Below are positions 26,146 to 34,933 of a DNA stretch of 64,000 bases, in pieces (within the stretch, counting starts at the first letter, position 1; every line of letters begins with the position of its first letter). Made by a program: the position numbers and the translations under genes. The notes beneath the pieces are model-generated. The model ran no database searches, was not told where the DNA came from, and was given only the letters and a program-made list of their open reading frames with translations. This DNA comes from Pseudomonas putida S13.1.2 (GTDB taxonomy: Bacteria; Pseudomonadota; Gammaproteobacteria; Pseudomonadales; Pseudomonadaceae). The DNA is taken from contig NZ_CP010979.1 in the NCBI RefSeq assembly GCF_000498395.2, positions 4,774,001 to 4,838,000 on the forward strand, read 5' to 3'.

Positions 26146-27330
26146 ATGTGGTACAACGGCCTGCTCGACTTGTCGGCCTGGCAACTGGTCGGCATCACTC
26201 TGCTGATGACCCACGTGACCATTGTCAGCGTCACGGTCTACCTGCATCGCTACTCCGCGCACCGGGCCCTGGAGCTCAATGGCGCGCTCAAGCATTTCTT
26301 CCGCTTCTGGCTGTGGCTGACCACAGCGCAGAACACCCGCGAATGGACCGCCGTCCACCGCAAGCACCACGCCAAGTGCGAAACCCCCGACGACCCGCAC
26401 AGCCCGGTGTACAAGGGCCTGGGCACGGTGCTGCGCAAGGGCGCCGAGCTGTACCGTGAAGAGGCGCGCAACCCCGAAACCCTGCGCATCTACGGCAAGA
26501 ACTGCCCGGATGACTGGATCGAGCGTAACCTCTACTCGCGCTATAAGCTGGGTGGCATCGTGCTGATGGCAGTGATCGACCTGCTGCTGTTCGGCACCGC
26601 CGGCATCACCATCTGGGCAGTACAGATGATGTGGATTCCGTTCTGGGCCGCCGGCGTGGTCAACGGCCTGGGCCACGCGCTCGGCTATCGCAACTTCGAA
26701 TGCCGCGACGCTGCCACCAACCTGGTGCCATGGGGCATCGTCATCGGTGGCGAAGAGCTGCACAACAACCACCACACCTACCCCAATTCGGCCAAGCTGT
26801 CGGTCAAGCGCTGGGAGTTCGACATGGGCTGGGCGTGGATCCGCCTGTTCTGCCTGTTGCGCCTGGCCAAGGTGCAGCGCGTGGCACCCATCGCCCACCG
26901 CGTGGCGGGCAAGGCCAGCCTGGACATGGACACTGCCATGGCCATCCTCAACAACCGCTTCCAGATCATGGCCCAGTACCGCAAGCTGGTGATCGGCCCG
27001 CTGGTCAAGCAGGAACTGGCCCGGGTGGACGCCTCGGTGCGCCACCATTTCCGCCGCGCCAAGCGCCTGCTGTCGCGCGAAACCAGCCTGCTGGAAGACC
27101 GCCACCATGTGCGTATCGAGTCCATGCTTGCCCATAGCCAGGCGCTGAAGACCATTTACGAAAAACGCCTGGCCCTGCAGCAGATCTGGGCGCGCACCAG
27201 CGCCAACGGCCACGACATGCTGGCTGCCATGAAGGACTGGATACACGAGGCCGAAACCAGCGGCATCCACGCCCTGCGCGACTTCGCAGCACAACTGAAA
27301 ACCTACTCCCTGCGCCCGACTGGCGCCTGA
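26146..27330 (+). CDS. desA: DesA, membrane delta-9 acyl-lipid fatty-acid desaturase
   Basis: This is a di-iron membrane desaturase (394 residues) that introduces a cis double bond into acyl chains of phospholipids or acyl-CoA. The three histidine boxes are visible: HRYSAH at 34-39, HRKHH at 71-75 and HNNHHTYP near residue 205. Hydrophobic segments flank them. The C-terminal 130 residues (MAILNNRFQIMAQYRK onward) are helical and soluble, a feature of the Pseudomonas DesA branch. The ATG follows CGAGGG at a rather long spacing. Membrane-fluidity adaptation is the known role in relatives. Confidence 0.9.
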   Translation: MWYNGLLDLSAWQLVGITLLMTHVTIVSVTVYLHRYSAHRALELNGALKHFFRFWLWLTTAQNTREWTAVHRKHHAKCETPDDPHSPVYKGLGTVLRKGAELYREEARNPETLRIYGKNCPDDWIERNLYSRYKLGGIVLMAVIDLLLFGTAGITIWAVQMMWIPFWAAGVVNGLGHALGYRNFECRDAATNLVPWGIVIGGEELHNNHHTYPNSAKLSVKRWEFDMGWAWIRLFCLLRLAKVQRVAPIAHRVAGKASLDMDTAMAILNNRFQIMAQYRKLVIGPLVKQELARVDASVRHHFRRAKRLLSRETSLLEDRHHVRIESMLAHSQALKTIYEKRLALQQIWARTSANGHDMLAAMKDWIHEAETSGIHALRDFAAQLKTYSLRPTGA

Positions 27331-27471
27331 CCGCCGTTGATCGGCACGCCCCATTGCGGTGCGTGCCGTTCGGAACTTAGCCACCTCGACGCCACTCAAA
27401 TTTGGCACATCGCCCGCGTGGCGGGCCAGATGCTGGCCGCACGCTTTTACGTCGAGACCCGCTTCGTGCAC

Positions 27472-28458
27472 ATGGCCAAGAACATTCCAACGACATTGCC
27501 CGGCACCTCACCTCCCGAAGCCGCCCAGACTTTACTGGCGCTACTCCACGCCCAAGGCGAGGTAGCCCGCCTGAGCGAGCGCGACCAGTTGTTCAGCTCG
27601 TTGCTGGACAGCGTTAACGCGGTGCTGTGGGCCTTCGACTGGGAAACCCGTCAGGTGCTGTACGTAAGCCCCGCCTACGAGCGCATCTTTGGCCGCCCGG
27701 CCAGCCTGGTGCTGGCCGACTACAACGAATGGCGCGACAGCATCTACCCTGACGACCTCGAGTTTGCCGAACGCAGCCTGGCCCAGGTGCTGCTCAAGGG
27801 CTCGGTGGAAGACCGCGAGTACCGCATCCTGAATGCCGACGGGCAACTGCGCTGGCTGAGCGACAAGTGCTACATCAACCAGCAACACGAGGGCGACCGG
27901 GTAATCATTGTCGGTATCGCCGAAGACATCACCGAGAAGAAACAGCTTGAAGGCGAACTGCAGCGCCTGGCCACCACTGATGTGCTGACCCAGAGCAGCA
28001 ACCGCAGGCACTTCTTCGAATGCGCCCAGCAGGCCTTTGACAGCGCCCGGGAAGACGGTACGCCGCTGGCCTTTCTGCTGCTGGACATCGACGACTTCAA
28101 ACGCATCAATGACAGCTACGGGCACCAGGAAGGCGACCAGGTGCTGCAACACATCGCCGACAGCGGCAAGGCCGTGCTCCGCCGTGGCGACCTGTTCGGG
28201 CGCATTGGCGGCGAGGAGTTTGCGGCGGTGTTCCCCGGTTGCAACACGCAAGTGGCCGAGCAGATTGCCGAACGCTTGCAGCGGCAGATTCAGCGTTTGA
28301 GCTTCAACCATGGCGAGCAGACGTACGGGGTGACCGTGAGCCAGGGGCTGACCGGGCTGACCGAAGAAGATGTGGCCCTGGACAGCCTGTATGCCCGGGC
28401 CGATGCGGCGATGTATCAGGCCAAGCGGCAGGGCAAGAACCAGATCGTCCTCGGCTGA
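27472..28458 (+). CDS. PAS-GGDEF diguanylate cyclase
   Basis: This soluble diguanylate cyclase (328 residues from the ATG at 27472) has a PAS domain (about 40-160, with PAC part GDRVIIVGIAEDITEKKQ) and a GGDEF domain with the active motif GGEEF at 246-250. The inhibitory site RRGD (237-240) lies exactly five residues before GGEEF, so product feedback is expected. The frame stays open upstream to a TTG at 27337, but no ribosome site is clear for either; the shorter start matches usual family length. It may be cotranscribed with desA. Confidence 0.85.
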   Translation: MAKNIPTTLPGTSPPEAAQTLLALLHAQGEVARLSERDQLFSSLLDSVNAVLWAFDWETRQVLYVSPAYERIFGRPASLVLADYNEWRDSIYPDDLEFAERSLAQVLLKGSVEDREYRILNADGQLRWLSDKCYINQQHEGDRVIIVGIAEDITEKKQLEGELQRLATTDVLTQSSNRRHFFECAQQAFDSAREDGTPLAFLLLDIDDFKRINDSYGHQEGDQVLQHIADSGKAVLRRGDLFGRIGGEEFAAVFPGCNTQVAEQIAERLQRQIQRLSFNHGEQTYGVTVSQGLTGLTEEDVALDSLYARADAAMYQAKRQGKNQIVLG

Positions 28459-28485
28459 CCCATCCCCCGCTGGAAAGGTATAACT

Positions 28486-28593
28486 GGGGCTGCTTTGCAG
28501 CCCTTCGCGGGCTTGCCCGCTCCCACAGGTTCGGCAGGAACACCCTGCCCCTGTGGGAGCGGGCAAGCCCGCGAAGGGCTGCAGAGCGGCCCC
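28486..28593. repeat. Paired TTCGCGGGCTTGCCCGC-type palindromic repeat
   Basis: Left arm GGGGCTGCTTTGCAGCCCTT and a mirrored right arm ending GGGCTGCAGAGCGGCCCC surround a 25-nt centre. It lies between convergent genes (the diguanylate cyclase and the HDOD protein), where it could end both transcripts. Confidence 0.9.
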
Positions 28594-28599
28594 AAAAAC

Positions 28600-29859
28600 T
28601 CAGCTGGGCGCTTCAGCCTCCGCCACAGGAGGCTCTTCCTGGGGCTTCACCTCCGGGTTATCCACCTTGCGCAGCCGGTTCAGCTCCGGCAGGCCAAGCT
28701 TGAGCAAGCGCGCGGTCTTGCCACTGGCCACTTTCTCCAGCCCCTGCTCGGCCGGCAGCCGCGACAACTGCCCCGCCAGGTTCATGGCCAGGATCTCCCG
28801 CGAATACACGCCACCGCCCAACTGGTAGATCGCCGCGATCAATTCGCGCAAGGCCAGCGGCAAACGCCAGCGGGTACGCAGCGCCGAGCCGAATGCCGCA
28901 CCAAACGCTTCCAGCGATTGCTGCACGTCGCGTTCGTCCAGCTCGCCCCCGGCCAACCGCCACTCTTGCAGGCAGCGCAACACCGCCAGATCGCCCAGGC
29001 AATGCAGCAACCCCGCGCAATAGCAGCGCCCTTCGTCCAGCTCGAGCATGCGCGCCAAGGTACGGCCATATTCGGCCGTATGCAGTGAAAGGTCCCAGTA
29101 CCCGGCTGCGTGCTGCGCCAGCAACGGGTCGCTGAGCCGCGCGCTGCGCTTGAGGGTCATGCCCAGAATCAGGTTCATGCTCTGGGTGCTGCCAAGCTTG
29201 TTCAGGGCCTGCAGCAACGTTTGCACCGGCGCTTCACGGTGCAGCGCGGCGCTGTTGGCGGCCGCGATCAACACGGCGGTAACCTGCGGATCGTTACGCA
29301 CCTCCTCTTCGAGCACCTTCAGGTTCAGGCCCTGAGGGTTGAGCGCCCGCTTGATCGCCACCTGCACATCGGCCAACAGCGGCCCGCCATCGGCGGTGGC
29401 GCGGCGCTGCTCAAGGTAGGCGGGCAAGCTGGCACCTGGCTGCAAGGCCGGCACGGGGCAGGCGATTTCTTCGCCAACGGCCAGCAGCAGCTCTTCCAGG
29501 CGCTTGCGCAGGTTGTCCAGGTTCAGTGGTTTGCTCAGGTAGGCGGTAGGGTGCAGGGGCAACACCTCGTGCACACTGGCGCTGTCGCTGCGGTTGCTCA
29601 TGAGGATGAACGGCAACCCCGGCCCTTTGGCGCGCACCTTGCGCAACAGGTCCAGGCCATCGACACCGGCCAGCTCGCGGGCGGCGATAATCAGGTCTGG
29701 CTTGCTGGACAGTGCGCTGAGTGCCTGCGACCCATCGGCGCATACCTGCAGGCGGGCATCGCAGCGCACGCTGAGCAGCATCTCGCTGAGCATGTCACGC
29801 ACCCAAGGGTCGCCCTCGACAATCAGTACGCTGGGGGGGGTGGGGTCTACAGCGCTCAT
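28600..29859 (-). CDS. Degenerate receiver-HDOD domain regulatory protein
   Basis: This 419-residue cytoplasmic signalling protein has an N-terminal receiver-like domain (about 10-120) and a C-terminal HDOD domain (about 165-375). The receiver lacks the phospho-acceptor aspartate: the expected position reads IIAARELAG with Ala60, although the acidic E15/D17 pair and the SKP lysine are kept. Phosphorylation control is therefore unlikely. I start at the ATG at 29859, nine bases after AGGAG; a TTG six bases earlier is too close to it. The true function is unknown. Confidence 0.85.
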   Translation of the reverse strand: MSAVDPTPPSVLIVEGDPWVRDMLSEMLLSVRCDARLQVCADGSQALSALSSKPDLIIAARELAGVDGLDLLRKVRAKGPGLPFILMSNRSDSASVHEVLPLHPTAYLSKPLNLDNLRKRLEELLLAVGEEIACPVPALQPGASLPAYLEQRRATADGGPLLADVQVAIKRALNPQGLNLKVLEEEVRNDPQVTAVLIAAANSAALHREAPVQTLLQALNKLGSTQSMNLILGMTLKRSARLSDPLLAQHAAGYWDLSLHTAEYGRTLARMLELDEGRCYCAGLLHCLGDLAVLRCLQEWRLAGGELDERDVQQSLEAFGAAFGSALRTRWRLPLALRELIAAIYQLGGGVYSREILAMNLAGQLSRLPAEQGLEKVASGKTARLLKLGLPELNRLRKVDNPEVKPQEEPPVAEAEAPS

Positions 29860-29958
29860 CGCCAACTACTCCTGAATAGCCTGACACACAGTCCGTCGCA
29901 GCTTCCAAAGCCTGTCCTCCGACAACCATAGCGCCACATGGCTTTTCAGGGCACAAAA

Positions 29959-29981
29959 AAAACCCGCCGAAGCGGGTTTTT
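29959..29981 (-). terminator. Rho-independent terminator of gabT (bidirectional)
   Basis: AACCCGC / GCGGGTT stem with a four-base loop is flanked by A and T runs on both sides, so it can stop transcription in either direction. It lies 17 bp after the gabT stop. Confidence 0.9.
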
Positions 29982-29997
29982 TCAGAAGCACGTCACA

Positions 29998-31275
29998 TCA
30001 AGCGAGTTCAGCGAAGCACTCTTCGATGATGGCCAGGCCTTTGTCCAGCAGTGCATCTTCGGCAGTCAGCGGTACCAGGATACGCAGAACGTTGCCGTAG
30101 GTGCCGCAGGACAACAGGATCAGACCCTTGTCACGTGCCTTGGCAACAACCTGGCCAACAGCAGCAGCGTTCGGGGTGTGAGTGCCTTTCTCGAAGACTT
30201 CAACAGCAATCATCGAGCCCAGACCACGGACGTCGCCGATGATCGGGTGCTTCTTCTGGATTTCGCGCAGGCCGGTGGTCAGACGCTCACCCACAGCCTT
30301 GCTGCGGTCCAGCAGTTTCTCTTCTTCGAACACTTCGATCACGGCCAGGGCCGCGGCGCAAGCGATCGGCGAACCGGCGTAGGTGCCGCCCAGGCCGCCT
30401 GGGGCGATGGCGTCCATGTATTCGGCCTTGCCGCACACACCGGCCAGCGGGAAGCCGCCAGCGATGGATTTGGCGAAGGTGGTCAGGTCAGGCGCAACGC
30501 CCATCTGTTCCATGGCGAAGAAGGTACCGGTACGGCCAGCGCCAGTCTGTACTTCGTCGGCGATCAGCAGGATGCCGTGCTGGTCGCACAGGGCGCGCAG
30601 GCGCTTCATCAGCTCTTTCGGCGCTGGCAGGAAGCCGCCTTCGCCTTGTACTGGCTCGAGGATGATCGCAGCGATGTCTTTAGGCTCGGCGTCGTTCTTG
30701 AAGATACGCTCGACCGAAGCGATGGCTTCGTCAACGCTCACACCGTGCAGCTCGTTCGGGAACAGCGCGCGGAACACGCCGCCTGGCATCAGGCCCATGC
30801 CAGCGGAGTACGGCACGACCTTACCGGTCAGGCCCAGGGTCATCATGGTACGGCCGTGGTAAGCGCCGGTGAAGGCGATGACGCCAGCACGGCCGGTGGC
30901 GGCACGGGCGATCTTGACGGCGTTTTCAACGGCTTCGGAGCCGGTGGTAACCAGCAGGGTCTTCTTGTCGAAGTCGCCTGGTACCAGCTTGTTGATCTTT
31001 TCGCACAGCTCTACGTAGGGTTCGTAGGCCAGCACCTGGAAGCAGGTGTGGCTGACTTTGGTCAGCTGCTCTTGCACGGCTGCAACCACTTTCGGGTGCA
31101 GGTGGCCGGTGTTCAGTACTGCGATGCCGCCGGCGAAGTCGATCAGTTCGCGGCCTTCAACGTCGATCACGGTCGAGTTCTTCGCGGTGTCGACGAAGAT
31201 CGGGTGGATCTGGCCAACGCCACGTGGGACGGCGGCTACACGACGTTGCATCAAGGATTCGTTGGTCTTGCTCAT
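29998..31275 (-). CDS. gabT: GabT, 4-aminobutyrate:2-oxoglutarate aminotransferase
   Basis: This PLP-dependent class III aminotransferase (425 residues) converts GABA plus 2-oxoglutarate to succinate semialdehyde and glutamate. Motifs are the PLP-phosphate site VTTGSEAVENAVKIAR, the aspartate in LLIADEVQTGAGRTG and the Schiff-base lysine in TTFAKSIAGGFPL. GAGGG precedes the start. 5-Aminovalerate is an alternative substrate in pseudomonads (DavT), so the two names overlap. It follows gabD with an intervening terminator. Confidence 0.93.
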   Translation of the reverse strand: MSKTNESLMQRRVAAVPRGVGQIHPIFVDTAKNSTVIDVEGRELIDFAGGIAVLNTGHLHPKVVAAVQEQLTKVSHTCFQVLAYEPYVELCEKINKLVPGDFDKKTLLVTTGSEAVENAVKIARAATGRAGVIAFTGAYHGRTMMTLGLTGKVVPYSAGMGLMPGGVFRALFPNELHGVSVDEAIASVERIFKNDAEPKDIAAIILEPVQGEGGFLPAPKELMKRLRALCDQHGILLIADEVQTGAGRTGTFFAMEQMGVAPDLTTFAKSIAGGFPLAGVCGKAEYMDAIAPGGLGGTYAGSPIACAAALAVIEVFEEEKLLDRSKAVGERLTTGLREIQKKHPIIGDVRGLGSMIAVEVFEKGTHTPNAAAVGQVVAKARDKGLILLSCGTYGNVLRILVPLTAEDALLDKGLAIIEECFAELA

Positions 31276-31393
31276 AATGCCCTCATTGCGCCGACAGGAA
31301 TGGCGCTTTTATTCGGGGGTGGCTGGGAGTGCTCGCGCACAGTATTCGTTGATCGACTGCCGTAAACGCCCTGGCCACCAGGTACTGCGATGT

Positions 31394-31433
31394 AAAAAAG
31401 GCCAGCGAGACGTCGCTCTCGCGCCCCGCTGGC
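31394..31433 (-). terminator. Terminator-like hairpin between gabD and gabT
   Basis: On the minus strand GCCAGCG and CGCTGGC form a stem around a GC-rich loop, followed by TTTTTT. It lies 24 bp downstream of the gabD stop, suggesting gabT may be transcribed separately or by partial read-through. Confidence 0.7.
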
Positions 31434-31457
31434 AGAGGTAAAGCCTTTACCGTGCTA

Positions 31458-32900
31458 TCAGACGCTGATGCACAGGTATTTGATTTCGAGGTAGTCCTCG
31501 ATACCGTATTTGGAACCTTCGCGGCCCAGGCCCGAAGCCTTGATGCCACCGAACGGTGCTACTTCGTTGGAAATCAGGCCGGTGTTGATACCCACCATGC
31601 CGTATTCCAGGGCTTCGGCAACACGGAACACACGGCTCATGTCGCGGGCGTAGAAGTACGAAGCCAGGCCGAACTCGGTGTCGTTGGACATGGCGATGAC
31701 TTCGGCTTCGTCTTTGAAGCGGAACAGCGGCGCCAGTGGGCCGAAGGTTTCTTCCTTGGCGACAGCTGCGGTCTTCGGCACGTCGACCAGGATGGTCGGC
31801 TCGAAGAAGTTGCCTTCGATCAGCTTGCCACCGGACAGCACCTTGGCGCCTTTGGAGACGGCGTCTTCGATGTGTTCCTGAACCTTGGCGACAGCTTTAC
31901 CGTCGATCAGCGGGCCAGTGGTGGTGCCGTCTTCCAGGCCGTTACCGATCTTCAGCTTGGCAACTGCAGCGGCCAGCTTCTGGGCGAACGCGTCGTAGAC
32001 ACCGTCCTGCACGTAGATACGGTTGGCGCAGACGCAGGTCTGGCCGTTGTTGCGGTACTTGGAGATGATCGCGCCCTCGACCGCCTTGTCCAGGTCGGCG
32101 TCGTCGAACACGATGAACGGGGCGTTGCCACCCAGCTCCAGGGAAACCTTCTTGATGTCCTTGGCGCATTCTTGCATCAGCTGGCGACCGATTTCGGTCG
32201 AGCCGGTGAAGGACAGCTTGCGTACCAGGGAGTTGCCGGTCAGTTCGCCGCCAACTTCGCCAGCGCTGCCGGTAACGACGCTCAGCACGCCAGCCGGGAT
32301 ACCGGCACGGTGTGCCAGCTCGACCAGGGCCAGGGCGGAGTAAGGGGTTTGCGATGCAGGCTTGAGCACCATGGTGCAGCCAGCGGCCAGGGCCGGGCCG
32401 GCTTTACGGGTGATCATGGCAGCCGGGAAGTTCCACGGGGTAATGGCCGCGGTAACGCCGATTGGCTGCTTGATGACGATCAGGCGCTTGTCTGGCTGGT
32501 GGCCCGGGATGGTGTCACCGTAGACGCGCTTGGCTTCTTCGGCGAACCACTCGATGAACGAGGCGGCGTAGGCGATTTCGCCCTTGGCTTCAGCCAGTGG
32601 CTTGCCCTGCTCGGTGGTCATCAGGCGAGCCAGGTCGTCCTGGTTCTCGATCATCAGTTCGAACCAGCGACGCAGCTTGGCCGAACGCTCTTTGGCGGTC
32701 AGTGCACGCCAGGCCGGCAGGGCCTTGTCGGCGGCTTCGATGGCGCGGCGAGTTTCCGCGGTGCCCATCTTCGGCACGGTACCGATGACTTCACCGGTGG
32801 CCGGGTTGGTCACCTTGATGGTCTGGCCATTGTCCGCATCCAGCCACTCACCATTGATATAGGCTTGCTGGCGGAACAACTGAGCGTCTTTGAGCTGCAT
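31458..32900 (-). CDS. gabD: GabD, NADP-dependent succinate-semialdehyde dehydrogenase
   Basis: This aldehyde dehydrogenase (480 residues) oxidises succinate semialdehyde to succinate, completing GABA use with GabT. The catalytic glutamate lies in LELGGNAPFIVFDDADL and the catalytic cysteine in NNGQTCVCANR; the cofactor region KLSFTGSTEIGRQL is typical. I start at the ATG at 32900 (MQLKDAQLF), giving the standard length; the frame extends 13 codons upstream without support. Confidence 0.95.
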   Translation of the reverse strand: MQLKDAQLFRQQAYINGEWLDADNGQTIKVTNPATGEVIGTVPKMGTAETRRAIEAADKALPAWRALTAKERSAKLRRWFELMIENQDDLARLMTTEQGKPLAEAKGEIAYAASFIEWFAEEAKRVYGDTIPGHQPDKRLIVIKQPIGVTAAITPWNFPAAMITRKAGPALAAGCTMVLKPASQTPYSALALVELAHRAGIPAGVLSVVTGSAGEVGGELTGNSLVRKLSFTGSTEIGRQLMQECAKDIKKVSLELGGNAPFIVFDDADLDKAVEGAIISKYRNNGQTCVCANRIYVQDGVYDAFAQKLAAAVAKLKIGNGLEDGTTTGPLIDGKAVAKVQEHIEDAVSKGAKVLSGGKLIEGNFFEPTILVDVPKTAAVAKEETFGPLAPLFRFKDEAEVIAMSNDTEFGLASYFYARDMSRVFRVAEALEYGMVGINTGLISNEVAPFGGIKASGLGREGSKYGIEDYLEIKYLCISV

Positions 32901-33239
32901 GTCGGCTTCCCGAATTGTTGATTGTTGAAAAGCGCCCAAGGCAGGGCATCGAGCGTTTGAAATCTCAAACGAATGCTAAGCGGCTGCTGGGGTGTTGGAC
33001 AATAGGCTGTTCGAAAAAAAGAACGAATGGTTGAACAGCCGGGCGGAAAATTCATCATTCTGCGTGATGGCAACTGGCCTCTTCGCGGGTAAACCCGCTC
33101 CCACAGGGACCTCACAGCCTCTGAAATCTGTGGGGTCCCTGTGGGAGCGGGTTTACCCGCGAAGAGGCCGGTACAGGTTAGACGAATGAGCTGAAGGAAA
33201 TGTGAAGGGAGGACCGACGGCCCTCCCGAAGGGGATGGA
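32901..33239. other. 339-bp gene-free region between gabD and astA
   Basis: The part next to gabD should hold the gab promoter. A REP pair occupies 33076-33169. About 70 bp then remain before the astA stop, without a clear terminator. No credible gene is present. Confidence 0.6.
33076..33169. repeat. Symmetric TTCGCGGGTAAACCCGC-type palindromic repeat
   Basis: Left arm GGCCTCTTCGCGGGTAAACC and right arm GGTTTACCCGCGAAGAGGCC are perfect complements. Unlike the two copies around epsC, the right arm has no extra block. Confidence 0.92.
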
Positions 33240-34916
33240 TCAGAATGCCTTGGCCAGGTCGATCACCAGTGCCCGGTAGCCGACACTGCCCGGCTGCCGG
33301 CTGTGCACCTTCAGCTCCACCAGCACCTCCTGGGTCCCGCGGCGCACCTCGTTGAGCACGGTGGTGGTCAGTTTCTCGGGGGTCAGGAAGTTCACCGAAG
33401 CCGAGTAGATGAACTGGGTGTCGGTCTCTGGCCGGTAGGCCACCACCGAGGTCACCGGGCTGTACCACTCGTCGCCGCGCTCCTTGCCGTACTCCCACAC
33501 CTGCTCGACGGTGCCCTTGGCTTCGTCGATGCGGTACTCCACCGCCCGGCTGTAGTTGCCGGCAAGCTTGGTCGGCGCAAAGTCGCGCCCCCAGCCGTTG
33601 TCGAACACGGTCAGCGTGCCTTTGCCAGTCAGCCAGGCGGTGTGCTGGGTCCACGACCAGTCGAAGTTTTCGCTCGCAACCGGTGTCAGCACTTTGTCGC
33701 GCAGGCGCTCAGGCCAGCCTTGGGGCGAGGCAAGAATCCACTTCACCTGCTTGTCGCGACCAATCTTCACCACGCCCTGATGCCGTGCTGAAACGATGAT
33801 GCTGTCGTCATCGGCGTCGTAATCGATGGCATTGACGTGTGCCCAGTTGCGCCCGGTGCCCACACCCGGGGTGTCGCCAAAGGGCAGGTTACCCTCGGCC
33901 AGTTCGTTGGCCAGGCGGTCGTCCTGCCTCTGCACCCCTTCGGGCAACTGGATCGCTGCCTTGCCGAGGGTTTCCAGCAAGTCGCCACGGTACGGGTCGA
34001 GAATCTGGTTGAGGTCCCAGAAGTCCAGTACGTCCCCGGCTTCGCTGACCTCGATGATGTGGTCACGAATCGAACGCACACGCTTGCCGTCGGGGCGGCG
34101 GTAGTCGCTGGTGCCCACCCGCAGCAGGTAGGTGCCGTTGGCGGTTTCGCGGATTTCGTGGGAAAAGTCGGCGAACTTGTCGGGCAGGCTCCGCTGCCAG
34201 ATGCGCCGCCCCAGCAGGTCGTACTTGGAGTAGGTCTGGCCCTGGCCCCAGATCAGCTTGCCGTCGCGGGTCTGTTGGAAGCCCATGGTGCCGCCCAGGC
34301 CGTCGCGGCGGTTGGAGTCGTGGATCTGCTCGATATCCAGGTACCAGCGCACATCGCCATTGCTGTCGGCAATCCAGTTGTTGCCCACCTGGTCCCATTC
34401 CGCTGCGCCACCCAGGGCATTCCACTTGAAGGCGCGGCCGCCCGGGATGTCACCCTGCAGGTGGTTGAACAGGTACAGCCGCTTTTCAAAGCCGGGCGCC
34501 ACCTTGACCGGCTGCACCTCCGGCAGCGCGGCGGTCTGCCTGGCCACCACCGGCAGGCGCACGGCAGGGGCGTAGATCTGGTACTGCTCGCGAATGCGCT
34601 CGCCGTCGAGCTTGTAGGTCACCTCGACCTGGTTGACGTAGTCCGGATACAGCCCGAATACCGGGATGCCGCCGTAGGTCCACAACGAACGGTCAGACAC
34701 GTCATAGACAATGTCCACACCGCGCTCGCCACGCCCCAGCACACGCACATGCGCATCACTCAGGCTGCGCCCACCGTCGCGGATGATCGCGGTCAGCGGC
34801 GCCAGGCGGTACGGGTTGACCACCACGTCGCCGAGCAGCGCTTGGTCGCGCTCCGGGACTTTCGCAGTAAGGCAGGCGCCTTCAGGCAGTGCAGGGGTTT
34901 CGGTCTTGGCATTCAT
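33240..34916 (-). CDS. astA: AstA, arylsulfate sulfotransferase
   Basis: This PAPS-independent sulfotransferase (558 residues, Arylsulfotran family) transfers the sulfate group from an aryl sulfate to a phenolic acceptor through a sulfohistidine. Candidate active-site residues by comparison with E. coli AssT are H253 (SHEIRE), H360 (WAHVNAID), R378 and H425 (WTQHTAW), the last being the likely sulfated histidine. No signal peptide or hydrophobic N-terminus is visible, unlike periplasmic AssT. The ATG at 34916 follows AAGGAG; the longer frame upstream runs inside sftP. It has one cysteine and one internal methionine. It is coupled to sftP. Confidence 0.88.
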   Translation of the reverse strand: MNAKTETPALPEGACLTAKVPERDQALLGDVVVNPYRLAPLTAIIRDGGRSLSDAHVRVLGRGERGVDIVYDVSDRSLWTYGGIPVFGLYPDYVNQVEVTYKLDGERIREQYQIYAPAVRLPVVARQTAALPEVQPVKVAPGFEKRLYLFNHLQGDIPGGRAFKWNALGGAAEWDQVGNNWIADSNGDVRWYLDIEQIHDSNRRDGLGGTMGFQQTRDGKLIWGQGQTYSKYDLLGRRIWQRSLPDKFADFSHEIRETANGTYLLRVGTSDYRRPDGKRVRSIRDHIIEVSEAGDVLDFWDLNQILDPYRGDLLETLGKAAIQLPEGVQRQDDRLANELAEGNLPFGDTPGVGTGRNWAHVNAIDYDADDDSIIVSARHQGVVKIGRDKQVKWILASPQGWPERLRDKVLTPVASENFDWSWTQHTAWLTGKGTLTVFDNGWGRDFAPTKLAGNYSRAVEYRIDEAKGTVEQVWEYGKERGDEWYSPVTSVVAYRPETDTQFIYSASVNFLTPEKLTTTVLNEVRRGTQEVLVELKVHSRQPGSVGYRALVIDLAKAF

Positions 34917-34933
34917 GGCAAAGCTCCTTGTGC

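Noticed and set aside
29938..32921. Long plus-strand open frames opposite gabT and gabD
   Set aside because: Both are antisense shadows of well-recognised enzymes whose motifs are intact on the minus strand.
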